From: Gonocerus acuteangulatus
Lineage: Eukaryota; Arthropoda; Insecta; Hemiptera; Coreidae
Direction: 5' to 3'
Length of the DNA: 64,000 nucleotides
NCBI GenBank assembly: GCA_946811695.1
Contig: OX328131.1
Span: 10,081,953-10,145,952 of the forward strand
Position numbers and translations under genes: made by a program. How positions within the stretch are numbered: the first letter of the stretch is position 1; every line of letters starts with the position of its first letter. Shown here in pieces: positions 31,552 through 43,421 of the stretch. A model generated the notes under the pieces. The model saw only the letters and a program-made list of their open reading frames with translations, was not told the origin of the DNA and did no database searches.

Positions 31552-34541
31552 TGATTTGAATAATGACGGAAAGAAATGTAAATAAAAATTAAAGAGAAAA
31601 ATTCGTCTGAAAATATCGCATAACTGTTTTATCTTCAATGAGAAAATAATTTTTTTGCCATTTCACCTTAGATTTTACCGCCTATGATGATAACCTGATT
31701 AGATATAGATAATGATAACATTCTCCTGATAACCAAAACACTCTTCTTACACATCATTCATGATGTAAGGTAAAGTAGGTCAGTCGCACAGGCTCGGCGG
31801 TGGCCTACTTACACACAGCCGGGAAAATCAATTCCTCAACTCAGACAAAAATATAAAAATAAACAATTTTTTCTATTTTAATACACATCGTTCGTTTCAC
31901 AACGATTTTTATGGCCTTATCCAATCATTAAAAGTAAAAACATGAAATGAGTAAGCCCATTGATAACACCTGATAAGGGATACAAGAACAGAAAATCACT
32001 GTATCAGTTAAAAAAATCGCATTCCATTAACTTATTCTTACCACTAAAAGAGTATGCATATTAATAAACCTCAAGATTTTTTTATGAAACTATTTTATCC
32101 TGATATCACATCAATATAAAATGCTTATTTTATAATCTAGCAATTTATTAGCCAAAACCTAAGTTTCTATAGGATTCTAACAACTCACCACTTGTCCAGA
32201 TGAATCTCCCATATCCAGATAAAAATTAGATACACACAAAAATGAGTTAACATTCACTAATAGAGAGAAAAGACGATCCGTAACGCACCCCTACTCATAA
32301 TCCCATTTCACTGAACCGAAATCTACAGTCTTCAATGAAGACTAAATCCCTACTTACATTAATCAACGGTAGAGCGCTCTTTTCAAATCTTTTATACCGC
32401 TTTTTATTAATTTTGGTAATTTTAGTAGTTAATATAGTAGTAAAGGACAAAAATATTATTAACAATAATTTTATATTATTTTTTTGTGTGTAACTTTATT
32501 GGATAGGAGTGAATTTGCTCGGATTTTTTAAGTGTTATAACCTGCTTTATTGAGCCTTTCAATCCAGGATTCTCATCAATTTTATTTAATTAAACCAATT
32601 GAACTGAGTTTTAGAATTTTTATTTTTACAAATGGCTTGATTTTCTTGATAATTCTTAATACTAAAAAATTTGACGTAAGAACCATCTGATTGTATTATG
32701 GTGTCCTTCATGGTTGCCGAGGACTGTAGTTTTTGTGTTTATAGTGCGATTTCCCAACTGAAAGCCTGCCTATTGAATATACTTTCGAATATTAGATATA
32801 AGCAAACATTTACAGCGAGGTAGTTTCACCGTATCAACATTTACTTGGCTTAGTTTGACCGTCTTTGTATACTGACCGCACCCACGCAATCAGTATATTC
32901 GGATTCTGATTAATGGTAATTTTCGCCGGGTATTTTTATGACTGCTATGTTATTGGAGTTTAATAGCGGTAAAATGATTTCTACGATACTCTCTGACAAT
33001 GTCTTCACTTCCATTCTTCATTTACAACTCAGCAAATGTATACTCTAAGGTGAGCAGACTTTTTATTTTGATTGACATTTTGCAAAAAAAAAATCATTTT
33101 CCTATTGGCAAATACATTGAAACCATGTCCAATCATTTTGTCCTTTAAGAATGTTGGCAATCCCCACATTATTACATTGAATTTTCATTATACTTCAGCT
33201 GCCTTTACAACTTGTTAATATTCAGTGTAGTAAATCTAATATTCAGTGTAGACAATGTTATTTGTAATGTTCTTCTCACTGAAACAAATTGTATATATGT
33301 ATACAATTGTGAAATCCATTATATAATTAAGATTTATAAAAAGTTTGTTATCGATTTGCAACAACAAGAGTTGCAATACTTCCAAATATTAAAGCACTTG
33401 ACTCTGATTTATATTCTACTTTCACAATGTTTGTTTTCAATTTATTTTACATTTAAGAATACTTGTTTATCTTTGGCAAACAGAAGAGCATATTCTATTT
33501 ATTTTCTTAAATTCATCTATGCTTGATCGAATTTCATCCACGAAGAAATGAGTGAAGTAAATAAAAACTTACATAAAAGTGAAGATAAAGCAATTAATCG
33601 TGTCTTTGATATTTTTATCGTTTTATTAACAATAAAATACAATAATTATTAACGAATATGTTTTATGTTCAGTCTCAACAAGCTTCTACTAATTTCATAG
33701 AGTAGAATTTGTTTCTAGAAATTATTGTTGGTTATGTTTTTGATCTATTGATGTTAAGCTATCTCTAATTATTCAGAATAATGTGCTATCTTCAATTTTA
33801 CTAATTTTCATTCATAATTTTTTATATTCAACAATCAATTACTTTAATGGGAGATAGGACCAAAAATACTCACATAACCTTCTCTGTAATTATAACCTCC
33901 CTCCTTGAAATGATCCATTTTCTTTCAAATATAGCAATAATACTGATGAGCATTTGTTAAATTGTGGCATTGTTGGCCCATTTCATATCTTTGGTTGTAA
34001 AGGAAAATTGTCCACCATAAAATTATTTCTATTTGTTGTATAACAAGAGTTTGTAGGTTCATTTTGTCCTGATTTAACTCACTCTTTTAAAGCTTGAATT
34101 AACTGAGATAAAATTGAGTTGGCGGTTGAATGTGTGAAAGTTCTTCTAACATAAGTTCATATTAAAATATTGACTAAACTAGCGACAAGCGGAGCTAAGA
34201 GGAATCTGAATTTTCATAGGATATTTCTTGTTTGAAAAATATGTATCTGAGGTTTCGTAGTAAATTTCCTAAACAAACATTTTATCAAAACGTGATTTTT
34301 TATAGAATGTCTAGGGTGTGGAAATAAAGTTTTTTATGCGGTGGGTATTACAAAGTTTGCCACAGGTCTTGTAGTACTTTGGAGTCTGTTAGGATTGTGT
34401 GTCAATCAAATGTTTCTTGGACCTCTCCCCCTTCAATTATCTTTTCCTGTTGTAGATCATTAGACGAGTATTTGAATTGGATGAATTGATATGGTATTTA
34501 CATTCTAATCGCCAATACGCTTGCTTGCCTTAGGGAATGAG
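31551..34541. other. Three-kilobase low-repeat stretch, no gene recognised
   Basis: The longest stretch in the window with no transposon match. ORFs are short (longest 104 codons at 33212-33526, rich in Ile, Leu, Phe and Tyr as expected of AT-rich DNA) with no domain. It could be host intron or intergenic DNA. Base use becomes slightly more balanced at 31740-31830. Confidence 0.5.
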
Positions 34542-34544
34542 TTA

Positions 34545-34778
34545 GGGTGCGTTTACATCTGACACTTCCCGTAGGAAATATATCTCAGGTTTCGGATAGA
34601 TAATTATTATATCCGAAACCTGAGATATATTTCCTGCTAGAAATGTCAGATGTAAACGCATCCTTATTGCTTGTGATAGAAATATATATCTCAGATATAA
34701 ATTATTACCATTTTTCATTAGTTAAAAGTTCTGTCTGACATAAATATCCTGCAATAACTGTCAGATGTAAATGCACTT
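34545..34778. mobile_element. Harbinger-like MITE, copy 1
   Basis: The element is flanked by TTA on both sides (34542-34544, 34779-34781). Ends GGGTGCGTTTACATCTGACA and the inverse of AAGTGCATTTACATCTGACA match 17/20. The left half is a long hairpin (AAATATATCTCAGGTTTCGG against CCGAAACCTGAGATATATTT). A 3-bp TTA-type duplication and GG-starting ends suggest PIF/Harbinger. A second copy is at 48393-48708. Confidence 0.75.
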
Positions 34779-34849
34779 TTAGGGGACGGATGGGCTTTCT
34801 TGTTAGCATTTCAACTTATGCTGGAACAAGGTACCATAGAACTCAGTTG

Positions 34850-35840
34850 AAGAGGCCTTTATTGCCCTGTTTTTTTTTTGTTTTTTTTTTATGGTGCATC
34901 GACATCTAGGCCATTAACGCCGACATCCAAGGGGCAGTGAGGAATTTTCTCAACGAGCTGTGAGATGAGAAAATTCTTGCTCCCGGTGGGAATCGAACTC
35001 ACCAACTCCCGCATGGGAAACTAAGGCGTTAGCCACTAGACCATGGGGAGACCCTTTATTGCCTTGTTATCCATTTTCCTCCCAGTGTTCCTTGTGACTA
35101 TCTACAACTTGCAGAAATATCCAACTCTTGTCTATGTCTGTAAGGTAGATAGCATGACATCTAGAATGTCTATTAGCCTGTTTTCCATCTTCATCCAAGT
35201 GTTCTTTGTGACTATCTGAAACTTGTAGAAATATCCAACTCTTGTCTACATCTGTAAGGTAGATAGCATGCCATCTGGAATGTCTATTGTCCTGTTATCC
35301 ATCTTCCTCCCAGTGTTCCTTGCGACTATCTACAACTTGCAGAAATATCCAACTCTTGTCTACATCTGTAAGGTAGATAGCATGCCATCTAGAATGTCTA
35401 TTAGCCTGTTTTCCATCTTCATCCAAGTGTTCTTTGTGACTATCTGAAACTTGTAGAAATATCCAACTCTTGTCTACATCTGTAAGGTAGATAACATGCC
35501 ATCTGGAATGTCTATTGTCCTGTTATCCATCTTCCTCCCAGTGTTCCTTGCGACTATCTGCAACTTGTAGAAATATCCAACTCTTGTCTACGTCTGTAAG
35601 GTAGATAGCATATCATATAGAATGTCTATTGTCCTGTTGTCCATCTTCCTCCCAGTGTTCTTTGCGACTACCTGCAACTTGCAGAAATATCTAACTCTTG
35701 TCTACGTCTGTAATGTAGATAGCATGGGAACTGGAACCTCTATCACTCTGTTATCCACATTAATCCAAGTGTTCCTTGCGACTGTCTGCAACCTGAAGAA
35801 ATATCCAACTCTACGTCTCTAAGGTAGATAGTATGGCATG
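34850..35840. repeat. 114-bp tandem repeat, about seven units
   Basis: CCTGTTATCCATCTTCCTCC and variants start at 35177, 35291, 35405, 35519, 35633 and about 35747, exactly 114 bp apart, with another near 35063. Because 114 is 38 codons, one plus frame repeats in register (SIVLLSIFLPVFLATI, then NLQKYPTLVYVCKVDSM). About half of the units are stopped by TAG or TGA, so this is not a working gene. A SINE splits the first unit. Confidence 0.9.
34872..35052 (-). mobile_element. SINE3 with 16-bp target duplication
   Basis: The minus strand starts with a tRNA-like head: A box ATGGTCTAGTGGCTAACGCC and B box GAGTTCGATTCCC, nearest to Glu or Asp type tRNAs. The body ends GATGTCGATGCACCAT plus an A-run. 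CCTTTATTGCC.TGTT is found on both sides (34856-34871 and 35053-35068, one mismatch). Confidence 0.85.
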
Positions 35841-36217
35841 TGTAACATTTCATCATGATTAGATTTACTCCCAGGATGGAATGAGAGATCTATATGTTCT
35901 TCACCTCCTCTAGCCTTCTACTTACCTTAACATTTTGAAACTTGCACCTCTTCTCTACTAGATGAATTTACTGTTGTACACTTTGTTCCATAAAGTTACC
36001 TGATGTTCGTATAACTAAGTGACCTGTAAAAGCAATGCATTCGTAAATGATCTCCTTCCTTAAAATGAGCATACCGCCACTGATAACTTTCTGAATTTAG
36101 TGTCATCTTCTTTATTCATTTAGACTCCTTGAAACCCCTGTGAATATTCTCATGAAATATCTTGATGAGTTTGTTTATATTCTGAAACCATAGGATACCA
36201 AGATACCGTTGGCATGT
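35841..36217. other. Stretch with no recognised feature
   Basis: About 380 bp between the tandem repeat and the hAT element. Nothing recognised. Confidence 0.5.
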
Positions 36218-36225
36218 GTGATATG

Positions 36226-38631
36226 CAGGGTGTAAAAAAATCATGATTTTTTTAGAAAAATCAAAAAAATCGGATTTATTTGATTTAAATCAGATTTTTT
36301 TTATTTAAATCGGATTTTTTTTATTTAAATTGTTTTTTTCTAATAAAACCGGATTTAAAAAAGAAATAAGTATAATAAATGTATCTAGTCTGTATAAAGA
36401 GCTGGTTATTACCTAGTTGTTCATTATATGAACCTGTAACTAAAATATTTGTTTATTTACAACGCAAATAATGAAATAACTATTCTAAACTATTTTGTCT
36501 TAAGTGGATAATTTTTGGAGAATAGAAGAATTGGTGGATCACATATACAGGGGCTGAAGTTGTTTTATATTTTGAGACCGGAATTTCTGTAAATTTAAAG
36601 ATTTAAATTGATGAAAATCAGTAATTTTTGGCGATTAGACATTAAATTTAAATGTACAGAAACTCTGGTCTCAAAATATAGGATAATTTTGACCCTTGTA
36701 TATATAATGGCTTAATTTTCAAATTTTAAAACAAAGATTTTAAAAATGAAGCTTTACAGAAATATCAATCACTGTGGAACGGATGTTATTGTATTTACAT
36801 ATTTTTTTTTGTGATTCGTAAATCGTTAAGTATTGATGTAATTCTGCACGTTTTAAGTGATTTTAAAGTACCTATTTAAGCAGTTTTATATTTTACATAT
36901 TTTGTCAAAACTCCATATTTTTACATATTCTGCCATAAATACATATGTTTGCTACATATTTTAATATTCTTTTTATTTTGTAATGGAAGAAATAAAGGAA
37001 AACGGAGAAAGAAAATAAAACTTTACCCATTGAGTCTAGGTGACTGTCTCTTTTCTAATTCCAAGAAGGTGGCTGTATATGTACTATGTCAATACTAGGT
37101 ACAAAAGGCATGTTGTTAGTGGATAGCATTAGAATCATACGAGAGTAATAGAGGAAATCCAGGGTTTAGAAGGAAATACTTGGAATAAATTAAAAATAAA
37201 GTGAAAAGACAGTCTAGAAAAAACCCTGGGTGGAAAAATATCCACATTATTGTGGATATCCATAGTGGCAAAACGATTAACAGTTGAGCTGAATCCCACT
37301 CTTCAGAGCAGTTGATTGTTGCCTTCAAATACACACCAGTGACTTTACAGTCCAGGCAACGAACAGTTATAGATGGACATTTTTGGAAAAAAATTTTTGA
37401 CTTTGTAACTTTGTTTGGGCTGGATAGGAGGTGAACATATCAAAAGTCCCCGCCCGTAGCCTTTGTTCCGGGGGAGGGGGGGTTTAGAAGTTCCCATTTT
37501 TCGGGTTTTCACTTATATCTCGGAAACCCTGCGTCGTGCCTATCTCTTTAATCTTAAACTTAAAGGTACAGATGCAGAATTAAAAACGAAGAAAGAATAG
37601 ACAAGAATGGTCAAGTGAGGGTAGGCCCTAGGGACAAAAATAACGACGAAATGTTGAAATGGCTGAAAAAAAGGCAGAACTAGTTAGATTTAAGTTAAAA
37701 AAATAAACTAAAGTTAACAAAAAATATATAATAATATTTTTTTTAATAAAATCAATTGGTTTAAAGGGTCTTTTTGCGAAGACCACATCCAGTTACTTTT
37801 GAAGTAGCAGTAGTGATTGTATCTGTGATTCAGCGCATGCACATAACTCCTTCCTATTGGAAGATTTCGATGACCAATTGCATTGTTTCTTGCTGGGAGT
37901 AAAGTAACCTTCAACAGTGAATTAGCTTTTGTTTATGAAAGAGCTCTGCTTATGCTTGGCGATGTTCCTGACAAAGAAAAAGGGATTGGTTTCTTACTCG
38001 GAAAAATTAATGGAATATTATTAATTTTAGCGAGTTGGATAGACTAGATTCGCTACAATTAATATAATTCTATTAATTGCGAGTTGGATTCACTAGAGAT
38101 TTGATATCTTCTTGAGCGAGCAGAGCGTAGCATAGCGAGCGGGAACGCATAGCATGTAATGCTTAATAAAGGTAAAATATCCATAAACCAGAGAGAAAGA
38201 GAAAAGGAATAAAAATATGTTTGTTTAGAAATATCGTTGTTTGTTATCCTTCATAACCTGCTAAACAGTCAACTTTAATGCTTAATAACCTTTTTCATAG
38301 TTGAGAGAATTGATTTTGATCATATTAACCTTTTTATTAATAAATATTTCTTGCCATTATCTAATATGGATTATAACCGTAGATAACGAGTCAAGTAGTA
38401 GTAAATAACCAGCAAAGAACCTATTAGCTAATCAGTAAGCTTATCAGCGAGTACGAGTAACTGTTATAAATCACTACTCCTACTTCAAAAGTAACTGGAT
38501 GTGGTCTTCGCAAAAAGACCCGGTTTAAATCAATGTTTTTTTTTAATGAAATCAATTGATTTAAATCAATGATTTTAATCATGATTTAAATCGCTGATTT
38601 AAATCAATTGATTTAAATCGTTGACACCCTG
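36226..38631. mobile_element. hAT family element, copy 1, with perfect 8-bp target duplication
   Basis: Starts CAGGGTGTAAAAAAATC and ends GTTGACACCCTG. GTGATATG is perfect at 36218-36225 and 38632-38639. Both subterminal regions are dense in AAATC and GATTTAAATC repeats. A short minus reading at 37116-37334 is shared with copy 2 (LPLWIS.IMWIFFHPG). A second transposon is nested at 37766-38521. No intact transposase, so mobilised in trans if at all. Confidence 0.92.
37766..38521. mobile_element. TIR element nested in hAT copy 1
   Basis: A 756-bp element with ~42-bp near-perfect TIRs beginning GGGTCTTTTTGCGAAGACCA, flanked by GGTTTAAA on both sides (37758-37765, 38522-38529). The 8-bp duplication fits hAT, Merlin or P-type elements; the GGGTC end does not decide among them. 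No transposase seen. Confidence 0.85.
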
Positions 38632-38639
38632 GTGATATG

Positions 38640-39300
38640 GAATAATGTTCTCACAATATATCTACCCTCTAGGGGAAATGGGACTGGTTTACCCTTTCAT
38701 TGTTGACGAACGAAAGGACTCGCAGCTCCCAGTAAGCTCTCATGGAAATGAATCTGAATAAATATCTCCAAAATCTTCGTCTGTGATATCCTGGAGCATT
38801 TGCCTTATCTCTTTGTCAGACCAAAAATGAGAGTGAGAATCGCTCAACGTCACTCATATCTAAGGAGGCTATTTATACAGACCGCACTAAACCATCCAAA
38901 TTATGACTGAAAAATATAAACAGCAACAATATGGCTGGATGGACAAATCCGAGTATGACCTTTCAAATAGGCGGTGAGGCGCACCAGCTTCAACCTCCAA
39001 CAATTACCCATAACAATGTCGATTGTAGAACTTTGTGTTGTTTTTTTATTAGATAGTAATATACTTGCACAATGCATAAATTCAATTAATATACGAAGAA
39101 GATTTGATGAAATTGAAAATTATATATTTGAAGAACCGGGTGAAGCTCTATTTGTAAATAATAAAATCAACACGACTAGCAATTTAAAGATAATTCAGAT
39201 ATAAAGCCTTTGTCACATTATCCTTAAGAGAAAAATTATTAGTCATTACGGATTATAAACATTCACAGAAAATGCAGTGTATTATTTCATTATGAGAAAC
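38640..39300. other. Stretch with no recognised gene
   Basis: Contains a 76-codon plus ORF at 38974-39204 (IRRRFDEIENYIFEEPGEAL) with no family I can name. Its codon pattern is not decisive. Confidence 0.35.
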
Positions 39301-39402
39301 TACAAACGAGGCTAGTATGGGCCACAAGTTAACTCGTGTGGAGCGTCTGGGGACCTGCAAGTCCAACATGAGTTAACTCGTTCAGAGCAACAAAAGGGTT
39401 AA
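39300..39402 (-). mobile_element. Possible piggyBac-type element end
   Basis: On the minus strand a TTAA (39399-39402) is followed by CCCTTTTGTTGCTC and GAACGAGTTAACTC, then ACGAGTTAACTTGTGG. piggyBac-like elements have TTAA targets, CCCT starts and subterminal CGAGTTAACTCG motifs. The other end was not found. Confidence 0.4.
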
Positions 39403-40152
39403 GGCCCTGTAGGATTAGCACCATTTGGTCCTGTACCGTCTTCACATTATTCAGAATATTTGTGTATCAGTCTCTTGCCTCCTTGTGAAAATGATCCCCT
39501 ATTTTTTCAATTATATCACAATATTTTCTTATAAACATTATCTAACCTGTACAGGTGACATGAGACTACCTTCATTCAGAATGATCAAGTTCAATTTTGG
39601 CTATATGCCATTACATTCAATCCTGTGAAACCTGTAGATAAACCGCCCTAAAAATCTGTCTTATTAGTGAATGTTAAAATTGAAGTAAATAATATTTGTT
39701 CATCTAATAATCCAGCATCAAGAAAGTGCATCTGGCACCGTTTCGAGTGTTCTACTGTTTCATGTTATCTTGGAAGGAGCATCAAGAAATCACAAACCTT
39801 CACTTGGACAAATAAGTGAACGGAAATCTTTATGAACTCAAACAACTGTATCAAATTTAAGGATATGATCTGCCAAATTAAATAAAGTACTAGAATTTTG
39901 TTGAAAACAATTTTGCAATGAAGTTAGTACAGTAAAGGAACTCAACCTTACAAATAAATTCTTGAGTGCTTTCAGGTTGTCCTTAGCTCTATTAAATTTA
40001 TTATATCTCCGTGATTATCAGCATTTCCTTGAATAGTCAGTTTTTGTGGATCTAATTATAACTTTACAAAAAAAAAAAAAAAAAAAAAAACCACAAGGCC
40101 TGTAACTTTACAAAACCTTTTCTTTATTTCCTAGGTCTCCAAATTCCTCTCT
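39403..40152. other. Stretch with no recognised gene; A27 run at about 40070
   Basis: AT-rich, with a 27-bp A run near 40070-40096 that may be an old retroposon tail. The 67-codon ORF at 39425 has no family features. Confidence 0.45.
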
Positions 40153-40805
40153 TTTTAGCACTTTCAGAAAGAATTGATGTATTGAGGTTGCAGTCATGAA
40201 AGAATTTTTGAAAAAATGCCTCCAAATTTTCATCGATCTTGCCTACTTGATATCAAAAACGGCCCCCATTTAAGTTTATATATGTTTGATCTTTGAATTT
40301 TTGTTATTGACTGAAGTTCAAAAAATAAAAAAAACTTCACTAAATAGGTACAATAACTTTATTTATTTGGTACATGTTAAATAAGATCATTGTACACCGG
40401 ATGTGCAGCTCGCTCTTAGGACAATTTTTATTTCGAGGACCATTTCTATGGATTGAGCTCCTTGTGTGGAATGTAAGGTAAAATGAAAATACAGATCATT
40501 TTTAGATTTTTTGTTACACAGTAAAACCAATGCTAAATTTTGTTTTCCTGTACTTGACAGATTTCATTAGTTCAAGAAAAATCATATTTCGACGACTAGT
40601 TTACTCAGAAAATCTGATAATTGCTCATTACTTGTTATTGCACACACTGTGTACAGGCCGTCTCGTAGCCTCGGAAATCAATTGTAAACAAGGTGTGCAA
40701 TCGGTCTCGAATGGGTTAAGCAAATTATTATTCACGAATGCAGTGTACACTACGCACCTTTTTGAAGATTGTGTTTAGTTATGCAGCTCCTGTGTGACAG
40801 CCTTT
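40153..40805 (-). mobile_element. Family R copy 5, decayed
   Basis: Reading on the minus strand the 5' end is AAAAGGCTGTCACACAGGAG with TGCATAACTAA. The 3' end near 40157 keeps TTTTAGCACTTTC (as seen on the plus strand), but the hairpin is disrupted. The interior is shortened to about 650 bp without a long AT tract. Confidence 0.6.
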
Positions 40806-41432
40806 TAAGATAGAGATGACTAGGAATCTCCAAACTGTTAGAATTAGAACAATTGTTCTTACACTTCTTGTCAGTTACTGAAACGTGATTGCTTTTATTG
40901 AAAAACACTAGTTTCCTAAGATTCACTAACTCGAGCCCATAATCTGTTCTAATACGTGCTAAATTAGCACTGTATGTAATTGCTTTTGATAGCATCAGTT
41001 TTTAGTTTACACGAGCCTTAATAATACAACGTAATACATATCACTGCTAGTCTCAATAAGTGTCATAACTAAATACAATGACCTTTTTACATTTTCTAAT
41101 ATAAAAATGTTTTATTTTCTAATTTTAGCAAAATAAATAAATATTTTACAAACAAAGACCATTTTTAGAAAAATGAACGAAATTGGGATTATTTATTTAT
41201 TCATGGAGCTTCACAATAGCAAGGTGATTTGCTCACATAAAAATAATAAATAAAAACTGTATGAAGGGTAAAGAAAATAAATTCAGTATATTCAATTCCT
41301 GAAAAAAAAAATTAATAATTGTGATTAAATTAATTAAATTGTGATTAAAAAATATTGAAAGTGGAATACTGGGCTCTAAGAAAAGATGAACACACAGAAA
41401 TGATGTGTCCAACGTACCCCAACGAGGGTGAA
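40806..41432. other. Stretch with no recognised feature
   Basis: AT-rich. Nothing supported. Confidence 0.5.
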
Positions 41433-41451
41433 ATAAAAGAATCTATTTTTT

Positions 41452-41885
41452 ATTATATTTTTTTATATCTATTTTTTATTATATTTTTTCTTATTTTTAT
41501 CCGTGGGGCGCGTGTGTCGGCGGGACCAAGCCCATCGCTCCCGCCAACACACGCGCCCCACCTCCGTGGTGCGCGTGTGTCGGCAGGGGGGCGATGGGCT
41601 TGGTTAGGGTTGAGGACGAGCCCCCCCCCCATGCGGTCTGTGAAGGTTTGGTTGCCCTGGCACCAGCAAGCACACCTTCTATCATAGACCTGGCAGCCAG
41701 TCACCAGATGCGGGCCACTAAGGTAGAACTGGCACGGGGGACTCTACTCGACCTTGGCTGGGTCCGCCTCCCGCTGGCCTCGGGCTCTGTCTCTGCTTTC
41801 GATGCTACCAACGGACCGGCCAAGAGGCATAAATGACCCAATAGTGGTTGAATGGCCTTTAAACACCAAGGAAAAAAAAAAAAAA
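41452..41885 (+). mobile_element. GC-rich retroposon with poly(A) and target duplication
   Basis: AAAAGAATCTATTTTTT is present at about 41435-41451 and again at 41882-41898, bounding the insert. Its GC-rich body begins near 41500 and ends in a ~17-bp A-run. The body starts with a strong hairpin (GTGGGGCGCGTGTGT against ACACACGCGCCCCAC), repeats GGCGCGTGTGTCGGC, and ends AATGGCCTTTAAACACCAAG. Overlapping ORFs on both strands are by-products of GC richness. The source RNA is not recognised; it may be a SINE or a retroposed structured RNA. Confidence 0.7.
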
Positions 41886-42244
41886 AAGAATCTATTTTTT
41901 GAGCTTTGCATCCCAAATTTAGCTAAGTTTAAGTAATCAGGAATTTGTTTTATATTGTGTATTAAATTATATGAAAACAATAAATATAAGGAATTAAGAA
42001 TATAAAAATATGTCTTTATTCAAGGAATAAAAATGTATATGAGATCGTATCATCTTGTAATTTGTAGATATGTTTTACAGAATAATCGAAAAATGAAGGT
42101 GTGAAAGGGTGTCAACGATTTAAATCAATTGATTTAAATCGTTGATTTAAATCATGATTAAAATCATTTGATTTTTTTAAAAAAAAAATCATTGATTTAA
42201 ATCAATTTTTTTCCTAAAAAAAATATTGATTTTATTAAAAAAAG

Positions 42245-42246
<2 letters not shown>

Positions 42247-42305
<59 letters not shown>

Positions 42306-42307
42306 TA
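42247..42307. repeat. (AT)n-(AC)n compound microsatellite
   Basis: TA repeats passing into CA repeats inside hAT copy 2. Confidence 0.9.
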
Positions 42308-42552
42308 CACATTTAACTTTAGTTTATTTTTTTAACGTAAATCTAACTAGTTCTGCCTTTTTTCAGCCATTTCAACATTTCGTCTTTATTTTTGTCCCTA
42401 GGGCCAACCCTCACTTGACCGTTCTTATCTATTCAAAGTCTGTTTCTTTTATGACCCTTTCTTTGTTTTTAATTCTGCAAATAAATCTCCTTTTAAGTTT
42501 AAGATAAAAGAGATTGGCAGGTAGTGTAATTGGTAATTAGTGGAAGTCTTCG

Positions 42553-42744
42553 TTGGCCTTAAAATATTGTATTTCCTCAAAAGAACTGTTAATAATAGAG
42601 CAGCTTATGACAAGAAAGGCAACTTCTGCAGGGGTTGAAAGAATGTTTTCAACCCTTGTTTTTGTTCACAGTCAAATGAGAAACTACCTAATTAGATGTG
42701 AAAAGGCTGACAAACTGTTTTTTTTTTTTCAGAGCTTTAAATAA
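42553..42744 (+). pseudogene. hAT transposase C-terminal fragment
   Basis: The plus frame includes TRKATSAGVERMFSTLVFVH then SQMRNYLIRCEKADKLFFFF before TAA. This fits the hAT dimerisation motif ('SA.VER.FS..G.VHS..RN.L....A.KL'). The frame has no credible start and no catalytic core remains. It lies inside hAT copy 2, consistent with an internally deleted element. Confidence 0.75.
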
Positions 42745-43421
42745 ATAATATTACAGTTAGTGTACGTTATAAATAGGGAACGGATGTTCATGTAATATAA
42801 AATTCAAAAAATGTACATATATATTTAACTATTTATAATAAAAAATTGAAAATATTTAGTAAACAAATACCTTAAACACTATAAAATATGGAAAAGAAAA
42901 GCATAAATAATAAGTAGGAACTCTGTTATTATTAATGGAAAGAACAAAAGTATAGAAGAATTTGACTATAACCGTTTAAAATATTGAAAAATAAAGCATA
43001 AATAAAAATTAGGAACCCATTATAAAAGGTGGAAAAGTTGAAAATGTCTAAAGATGAACATTATATTGGAAGATTGTTTGCTACATCTTGAATTTTGAAA
43101 TTTTTAAACGTGAAATGATGCCGATCTGATCTGAGTATACTTTTAAAGCGACTGAATTATCTTTCAACATCTACTAAAGCCTCTGGTGTGTATTTTAAGG
43201 CTACAATCAACTGCTCTGAAGAGTGGGATTCAACTAAACTTAATTTTTTTGCCACTATGGATATCTCCAATAATGTGGATATTTTTCCATCCAGGGGTTT
43301 ATTCTAGACAGTCTTTTTACTTAATTTTTAATTTATTCACAGTAGCTCCTTCTAAAACCTGGATTTTCTCTATTACTCTCGTATGATTCTAATGCTATCC
43401 ACTAACAACATGCCTTTTGTA

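Noticed and set aside
33212..33526. 104-codon hydrophobic plus ORF
   Set aside because: Composition is that expected of AT-rich DNA; no domain, start context or conservation evidence.
37116..37334. Short hydrophobic ORF shared by both hAT copies
   Set aside because: Shared because the elements are homologous; no match to the hAT catalytic core could be seen.
41453..41704. Overlapping ORFs on both strands in the GC-rich block
   Set aside because: They arise from GC richness and the hairpin; the block is a retroposon.
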